Position numbers and translations under genes: made by a program. The notes below the pieces were generated by a model, which was not told the origin of the DNA, did not search any database, and was given only the letters and a program-made list of their open reading frames with translations. A stretch of DNA of 64,000 bases from Taudactylus pleione (lineage: Eukaryota > Chordata > Amphibia > Anura > Myobatrachidae). Location of the stretch: NCBI GenBank assembly GCA_031769625.1, contig JAUIMM010000115.1:13810501-13874500 (forward strand), in the 5' to 3' direction. Of this stretch, positions 57,919-64,000 are shown piece by piece. Position 1 is the first letter of the stretch. Each line of letters begins with the position of its first letter.

Positions 57919-59715
57919 ATGGACTGGTCTTCTGTGCTAATTTTTGTATTCTTTTCCAGAGTTGCCATCATCCTGGTTTGTTCTGGGATTTCTGGTTTCT
58001 GTGATGGGGGACCGGGAGAGGAGATGGGAGCTAATGGCAGTATTGATGGAGTGCAGTCGAGAGGAGGAGTGCTATGCCAATCAGGGGAGTGTCTGACCAA
58101 TCTTAGTACAGTAATTGTTAAGAGATCTGCTATTCTGGATACTCGTAGACTGTGTGAAGGTTTATGGTCTGAGGATTATTGTATGTGTGAGTTATGTGGG
58201 TCTGTAGTCAATGAGAGATGCATCCAACAGTGCCAACCAAAGTATAACCAGTATTGGGGTGGGTATCCTTTAGAGGATTATCACACCATGGTGGGCAAAA
58301 TTTTTAACCAAACTGATTGTTGGGTGTGCTCTCACGTGCCCCAAGGACAGCATAATGTAGGATTAGTGGCATTCCCATTAAATATCTTTGAAATTTTAAA
58401 ATTGCAAAAAGGGAAGACACTGGATGGAAAATTTCTTAACACCAAACCACCCCATTTTAAACTCCACCAGTACCAGGTAGATAAAACACTTTTATGTTTG
58501 AACATCACCAACTCCAATGAACCGGGAAGTTGGGAGGTGACTGGGAATAACCAGACGATGACCTTCTCACAAAGAGCTGATCGTGAGCCTATGAATTATG
58601 AACTGTTACGCACAATTAGGTAAGGTGGAAGACACTTCTGGTATAAATATACACTTAGTAACACCAAGGAAATGGTTGGCATAATACCAGAAGGGTACTG
58701 TGCTAGGGTTATACAACCAGAAACATGTATTAGCCAGATGGGAGAACCTGAGATAGGATCATTTGTGAGGGAAATGTGTTGGATGATCATGATGCATTAT
58801 ATTCCTTATGTTCTCCCTGATTATGTATATTTTATATGTGGAAGGAAAGTGTATAAGTGGCTCTCTCTGAGTTCCGAAGGTTTGTGTTACTTGGGAAGAG
58901 TAATTCCAGAAGTTATGACCCTTACACATGGCGAAATGCTTGGTATTCATAAAAAACACACCATCACCATATCTTCACACAGAGTATGAACACAGAGACA
59001 AAAGAAATATGATACCTGGTGATGCGCATAAAGCCACACAGTTAATTAGTGAGACAACTGGCTTTCAAGTTTTGGTAGCATTGGATCCCACCAGGATCGC
59101 TCGGAGTACACTAAATTTTAGATATATCCAAGATCTTGCTAAATAGATATCACCGAGATGTATGATGACACATTCAGGTATACATGTAAGGAGTTGCAAG
59201 CTTACAAGAAAGAACTCGTGCAACATAGACTAGTGTTAAATTATTTAACAGCTGTCACTGGAGGGTATTGCGTAACTTTGGCCACCCAATTTGGTGTAAA
59301 ATGTTGCACTTACGATACCAGCGATCCCAAGGAGGTGATAGACTGGAAAATGGATGAAATTCTGCAGTTAAAATGTGAATTTCGAAAGAACCATAATGCT
59401 TCAGTGGCTGAAGTAGAGGAGAAGGTAGAGGAATGGGTTTCATGGTTGAAACCAGTGAAATGGTTCTCAGGTCTAGGAGAATGAGTCCAGGAAATGATTG
59501 CGAGCATAGGTAAACTGCTGATCCTCATACTGGTTGTCATCATAGTAATTGGCCTATGTGTCAGGTGTGTTCCTACTGTGTTGAAATGTGGAAAATGTAA
59601 AGATAAGGTGAATCAAATGAATGAAAATTTGATGGTGGTCAGTAGTAACAATATGAATACTGAGGTAAATGTAGGACTGCATTACAACCCTGAACTAGAA
59701 GGTACCATCATATGA
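57919..59715 (+). pseudogene. env: ERV-B env, broken
   Basis: From ATG 57919, a signal-peptide-like stretch leads into SU with many Cys and a CWVC motif at 58318-58329. This is the type that forms a disulfide with TM in gamma-type envelopes. SU stops at 58621, resumes in another frame to 58989, and the RDKR cleavage site is at 58994-59005. TM follows with heptad-like helices, a stop near 59144, C-x10-CC (59269-59307), a Trp-rich stretch and an in-frame TGA at 59482 where ERV-A has Trp. Then come the hydrophobic anchor and a cytoplasmic tail to 59715. Dead by several breaks. Comparison with ERV-A env gives the intact order of parts. Confidence 0.88.
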
Positions 59716-60017
59716 TGTATAAGATTTAGACATGCATAAAAATGTTCTTTTAAAACACCTTAAATAATGTAAGTCCCTATTCCACCTCAAGACTTCCTTT
59801 ATAGAATTGGTGCATCCCCACATCTTTCCCATGATCTTCCAAGATCCACGGTGTGCATATAAAGGTAGTTTTATGTCCCCTCCTAGAGACACATTAGTGT
59901 TGGATTAAGAACCACCTTGTGCCATCCCATAAATTAACATTAAATAATATGTCATAATGTAAGACTAAATTAATTTTAAAATCAGAGTATGATAGCATGT
60001 TGTTTGCTATCAAAGGG

Positions 60018-61074
60018 TGGACAGGATCAGTTTAAAATTAAATCTGCGCGATGCCATTTTGCGAATGGCAATGAGACGCCATTTTACGACTGGCCACAAA
60101 GCGCAATTTTAGCGAATCTCGCCCATTATAAGTACATACGGCGATGCTATTATTTAGCGTTGTGCGATTCCCACGCAATAGAAAGAAGTTAAAAGTCCCC
60201 ACCATATAAATACAGACAGTCACTAAAACATATAAAATGATTAACCCTGCAAAACATGTACCATGGTGTACTCCACAAACACGTAGTCGCACAACGCTAA
60301 CTAGTGTCTTTTCCCAAAATCCCAATACTTACACACTGCACACTTACATAAAAGGTTCCCTAGCATTAAAGTGTAATATTCAAGGTTTATTCAGTATTAT
60401 TAATGTTGTGAAATAAATGTAATTTGACATCTATGGTTTAGTACATGGTAAGCAGACCGTGTTTGGTGTTGTACTGATCCACTGTGTCTTTGCAGATTTC
60501 CGGTACCATCGGTGAGAAGATCGCAACATGTGTCTGCAAACTATGGACTATAGAGAGTTAAACATTAAAATGTACTCTGTAATGTTACCAGTTTAGATTT
60601 AGTATGCAGCAGGAAAAAGGACACAAAGGGCTGTTGGAGGCTGGTTTGTGTCCATTCGAATTGACCTATGAACTATACTGTAACAGAAGAACCAGGAAGA
60701 AGAACCAATGGAATCATGCCACACTGTTCTATTGTATTGCCTATCCCTGTAAGAGTATATATGTGGGCTCTCTAAACTTGGATGCCAGTCTTCTTGCCTT
60801 GCTGTTGACAGAGGTTTCTATATTGATGCCGGTATCTGGGTCCAGAGCGCGTGCGTATGTAACAACTGTACCTTTGGTCTGTATGATTTAATTGCGCTAA
60901 TTGTATTTAGATCACAGCATGTAACCATCTGTTTTTATATTGAATAATAACTTTTTGTGCTTTGGAACCACACTCAATGTCTGAAAGCATTTATTTCTTG
61001 TGCGGCTCATTACGCTAAACAGCAACAATTTTAGAAGGTATAGGTAGGTAGGAATCATTAGGTAGGAATCCATA
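60018..61074 (+). repeat. ERV-B 3' LTR
   Basis: Preceded by the purine tract CAAAGGGTGGAC. The first about 26 bases of the LTR (TGTCGAAG..GCTGAGA) are deleted. AATAAA near 60412. Ends ..GAATCCATA. Confidence 0.82.
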
Positions 61075-61785
61075 AACTGGAAGTCTGCAAATAAACAGTA
61101 GTTTAGAATAGCACCAAACATGGTCTGCATATCATATACTAAACCTGAGATCTCAAATACAGTCGCTTTATTACTTACTTAATAATGAATAAAACCTTGA
61201 ATATAAACCTTAATGTTAGGGAACCTTTTTATGTAAGTGTGCAGTGTGTAAGTGTAAGGATATTAAGAAAAGATGCTGGTTAGCGTTGTGCTACTACGTG
61301 TTTGTGGAGTACACCGTGGTACGTGTTTTGCAGGGTTGGTCATATTATATGTTTTAGTAAATGTATGTATTTATATAATGAGGACTTTTAACATTGTTCT
61401 ATTGTGAAGGAATCGCACAACGCTAAACAATAGCATTTCCGTATGTACTTATAATGTGTGAGATTCGCTAAAATGGCGCTGAGCGGCCATTCGCAAAATG
61501 GCGTCTTGCGGCCATTCGCAAAATGACGTCATGCAGATTTTAATTTGAACAGATTCTGTCTCAGTCAATTATCCAGCTTCGACAGAGGATATTAGGAAAC
61601 CTAGGGGACGTTGATAATATCCAAAGAGTGTTACTTAATACAACAAGGGGCAGGGGGAGAAATAGTTATTCTGCTTACAGTATCTGCGCTCCTGGACTGT
61701 GAAACACTATTGCAATCTAACTCCAAGAAAAACAATGGTGAATCATACTGAAACATCTTTAGCGCTCTATGAAACAGTACATAGA

Positions 61786-61800
61786 GTTAAATTAATTAAT
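61786..61800 (+). repeat. 15-bp target duplication of the palindromic element
   Basis: GTTAAATTAATTAAT, also at 63256-63270. The empty site is at 53126-53140. Confidence 0.9.
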
Positions 61801-63255
61801 CACAAAAAATAACTAAATGATGGTGCGCTAATAAAAATGGTTAAACACACTCAAATAGGATTGACAGGGCAGAATTTAAACCAGGACGCCAATTTTTGCT
61901 CAATATATTTTATATCAATAACGAGTATCAAATGACAATATACATACATTAAACACACATAAAAAACATGTATAAAATATAGACCACAATTCGGATCCTC
62001 ATATATCTGTACTAGGACCCGATATTTAGTCCATAGTGCCACAATTCTATATTAGTATTATAAAACCATTTGGCTCTTACCAGACTCGTGAATAAGGAAG
62101 TCCTTTTAATGGTCCCACGGACCAATTTTCTTCAGTTTAAATCAAAACGGGATATTCGCAATGATAGTCCTTTATAATATAGAACTTTTGATGTATACAA
62201 TTCGATCAGCCCGCTTGCATAGTTGGAAGCTCCGATTTGAAGGTGCACAAAGGTTCCAATAACATCAGCCTGTGACCACTTCTCTTTAGCCGCTTGCACA
62301 CTCTGACTACTGGAGCTTTACCTCCGTTGGATTTCCAAGTGATCGGCTTCAGTGGTGTATAGAGGCACTAATTAAGTCAGCCTGTGACCGCCTCTCTCTT
62401 ATCGCCCGTGTGCTGCTAGTCCTGGAAGTCCGTCTCAGTTAGCATATATGCGGCTCACTGTATCTATACAGCAAAGTTTCCAAAGCTTCCAATCATAGCA
62501 AGATGATGTCTGGCAAGCAGTACCAACACAATAGAATGTTTTTACTGACGCGTTTCGCTTCCACCTATGGAAGCTTTATCAAAGAGTATGGATCCATCCA
62601 ACGGAGGTAAATCTCCAGTAGTCGGAGTGTGCAAGCGGCTAAAGAGAGGTGGTCACAGACTGATGTTATTGGAACCTTTGTGCACCTTCAAACCGGAGCT
62701 TCCTAACTATGCAAGCGGGCTGATCGGAATTGTATACATCAAAAGTTCTATATTATAAAGGACTATCATTGCGAATATCCCGTTTTGATTTAAACTGAAG
62801 AAAATTGGTCTGTGGGACCATTAAAAGGACTTTCTTATTCACGAGTCTGGTGAGAGCCAAATGGTTTTATAATACTAATATCGAATTGTGGCACTATGGA
62901 CTAAATATCGGGTCCTAGTACAGATATATGAGGATCCGAATTGTGGTCTATATTTTATACATGTTTTTTATGTGTGTTTAATGTATGTATATTGTCATTT
63001 GATACTCGTTATTGATATAAAATATATTGAGCAAAAATTGGCGTCCTGGTTTAAATTCTGCCCTGTCAATCCTATTTGAGTGTGTTTAACCATTTTTATT
63101 AGCGCACCATCATTTAGTTATTTTTTGTGGTTATTGCAGATTTTCTTGGGAAAATTTGTCTTTTAGTAGGTATACACACCTACTGATGTGTGCTGCTGTA
63201 TGGTGATATAGCAAGATCGTTTTTGATTAGCGCCCATTTTTTTGGGTGTGTTGGG
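61801..63255. mobile_element. Palindromic non-autonomous element with ribozyme-like core
   Basis: Arms 61801-62332 and 62596-63128 are near-identical inverted copies, leaving a spacer of about 263 bp. Right of the second arm, 63129-63255 is single-copy. A long 15-bp target duplication, the inverted organisation and the hammerhead-like motif in the spacer point to a Penelope-like non-autonomous element. The same 63-codon frame appears in both arms only because they are copies. Confidence 0.8.
62546..62584 (-). ncRNA. Hammerhead-ribozyme-like motif
   Basis: The minus strand reads TTTGATAAAGCTTCCATAGG, then TGGAAGCGAAACGCGTCA. A stem GCTTCC/GGAAGC is followed by GAAA and CGCGTC, close to the hammerhead order (CUGAUGA - stem II - GAAA - stem III). 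The first box is changed (TTGATAA), so activity is doubtful. Confidence 0.5.
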
Positions 63256-63575
63256 GTTAAATTAATTAATCTTAAAGTGCACCACCTATAAAGGCCATAA
63301 GAAAAACACTGCTCAGACTTTTAACTTAAAGATGAATTTGCTTATATGTAATTGTTGAATGTGTTAAATGCTGCAGGGTAGAATTCCAGCAATAACTTTA
63401 TTTAATTAACTATAGTAGTAATACAAAATATTAGGGTACATGTAAAGTAAGATCATCACTCTCTGGTGTAAAGTTAGAGGGCATTAGGAAACCTAGAGGA
63501 CATTAATAATAACCAAAGAGTGTTACTGGATACAACAAGGGGCAGGGGGAGTAAATGTTAAATGCACAGCACTAT

Positions 63576-64000
63576 GGCCCTGATTCAGAGCCGGACGCAA
63601 GTGGCTGCTCGTTCGCTCCGAGCGATGTTTGCCCAACGCAGCATGCGTACGGATCGAAATACGCATGCGCGAACCACTCAGTGCGGCCGAAAATCGTGTG
63701 CTCGCAAAATAGCGAATGCCTGCTATTTTGAGTGACAGAATGAGGCGTATGTGGGTGGTTACAGGGGAAGGTGCTTGAAAACGGGGAGTGGAGATCCGAT
63801 CGCAGGCGTGCTTAAAGGTCAAAACGGGCATTTTATGGGTGTGCATAATTAAAACAGCAGCGTCATTGACCATGTCACTGGGTTATTTTATAGCCAGAAC
63901 TGCTCGCAAAATTGTGGTAGCAAAAACCAACCACAAGAATAGCGAGCAACTCTTACCCTGTTCGATGTACTCGATTAATCTAATAAATAGCGGACATGAC
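63576..64000 (+). mobile_element. Harbinger-like MITE, start
   Basis: Left end GGCCCTGATTCAGAGCCGGA, interior with ACGCATGCGCGAACC as in related MITEs. The right end was not found before the window ends. Confidence 0.5.

Larger units (their letters stand above)
53913..61074 (+). mobile_element. Endogenous retrovirus ERV-B, plus strand
   Basis: LTR start TGTCGAAGACGG at 53913; 3' LTR end ..GAATCCATA at 61074. Flanks AACC (53909-53912) and AACT (61075-61078) differ by one base. The 3' half of the 5' LTR, the leader, gag and protease are missing. RT, RNase H, integrase and env remain, with many stops and frameshifts. Confidence 0.87.
53351..61584 (-). mobile_element. Older solo LTR split by ERV-B
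   Basis: An LTR of the same family in minus orientation: its start (TGTCGAAGCTGG) is at 61584 and runs to about 61079; its end (to ..AATTGATA) is 53912 down to 53351. The exact 4-bp duplication GAGG is at 53347-53350 and 61585-61588. ERV-B (53913-61074) sits inside. Confidence 0.85.
52984..63555. repeat. Tandemly duplicated host segment, split by insertions
   Basis: Three blocks recur: B (52990-53140 and 61656-61800), C (53141-53350 and 63271-63480) and A (61589-61655 and 63481-63550). The order B-C-[ERV]-A-B-[palindrome]-C-A shows a tandem duplication of an about 420-bp unit, later invaded twice. Confidence 0.85.

Noticed and set aside
61851..63079. Identical 63-codon ORFs on both strands
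   Set aside because: The identity follows from the inverted arms; AT-rich, no domain, no conserved start context.

Overview
This window is eukaryotic, repeat-dominated genomic DNA. There are no operons, dense ORFs or bacterial-type gene layout. What can be recognised is layers of transposable elements: a Penelope-like element with a GIY-YIG endonuclease, hAT elements, a Jockey-superfamily LINE, DIRS/Ngaro-type tyrosine-recombinase retroelements, one family of endogenous retroviruses with roughly 1.4 kb LTRs, a V-domain tRNA-derived SINE, and many MITEs. This mix fits an amphibian, most likely a frog with a large genome. The organism is inferred from element content, not from a host gene. No complete host gene was found. 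The only serious host-gene candidate is a CpG-rich stretch ending in a possible signal-peptide first exon (12918-13003).

Layout. 1-6371: Penelope-like element whose 5' part is inverted head-to-head against the rest. 6372-9733: decayed 3' part of a hAT element with a large internal inverted repeat. 9832-11312: MITE containing a LINE fragment. 12540-13003: CpG-rich, promoter-like segment. 13800-16640: degenerate tyrosine-recombinase element. 17149-29343: minus-strand provirus ERV-A (LTR, env, pol scraps, gag, LTR), split by a 5.8 kb hAT element (19912-25732; exact 8-bp target duplication) that has grown two satellite-like arrays and taken in a MITE. 30700-36230: SINE and a dense run of MITEs. 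37530-39030: minus-strand DIRS/Ngaro remnant with RT and SGNH-hydrolase parts. 39267-40888: hAT-type element carrying a palindromic GATA/TATC satellite. 40972-48700: more MITEs, an inverted-repeat element and a G-rich minisatellite. 48714-50123: solo LTR. 51075-51990: hairpin repeat and SINE. 52984-63555: a tandemly duplicated host segment hit by ERV-B and by a palindromic Penelope-like non-autonomous element. The duplication preserves the empty sites of two of these insertions. 63576-64000: start of another MITE.

The insertions can be ordered in time: ERV-A lost most of pol before the hAT entered it, the hAT later took a MITE, and ERV-B entered an older LTR of its own family. All autonomous coding regions seen here carry stops, frameshifts or deletions, so nothing in the window looks able to move by itself. 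Two themes stand out. The first is a set of MITEs built as strings of adjacent hairpins. The second is elements whose parts have been turned into palindromes or satellites.
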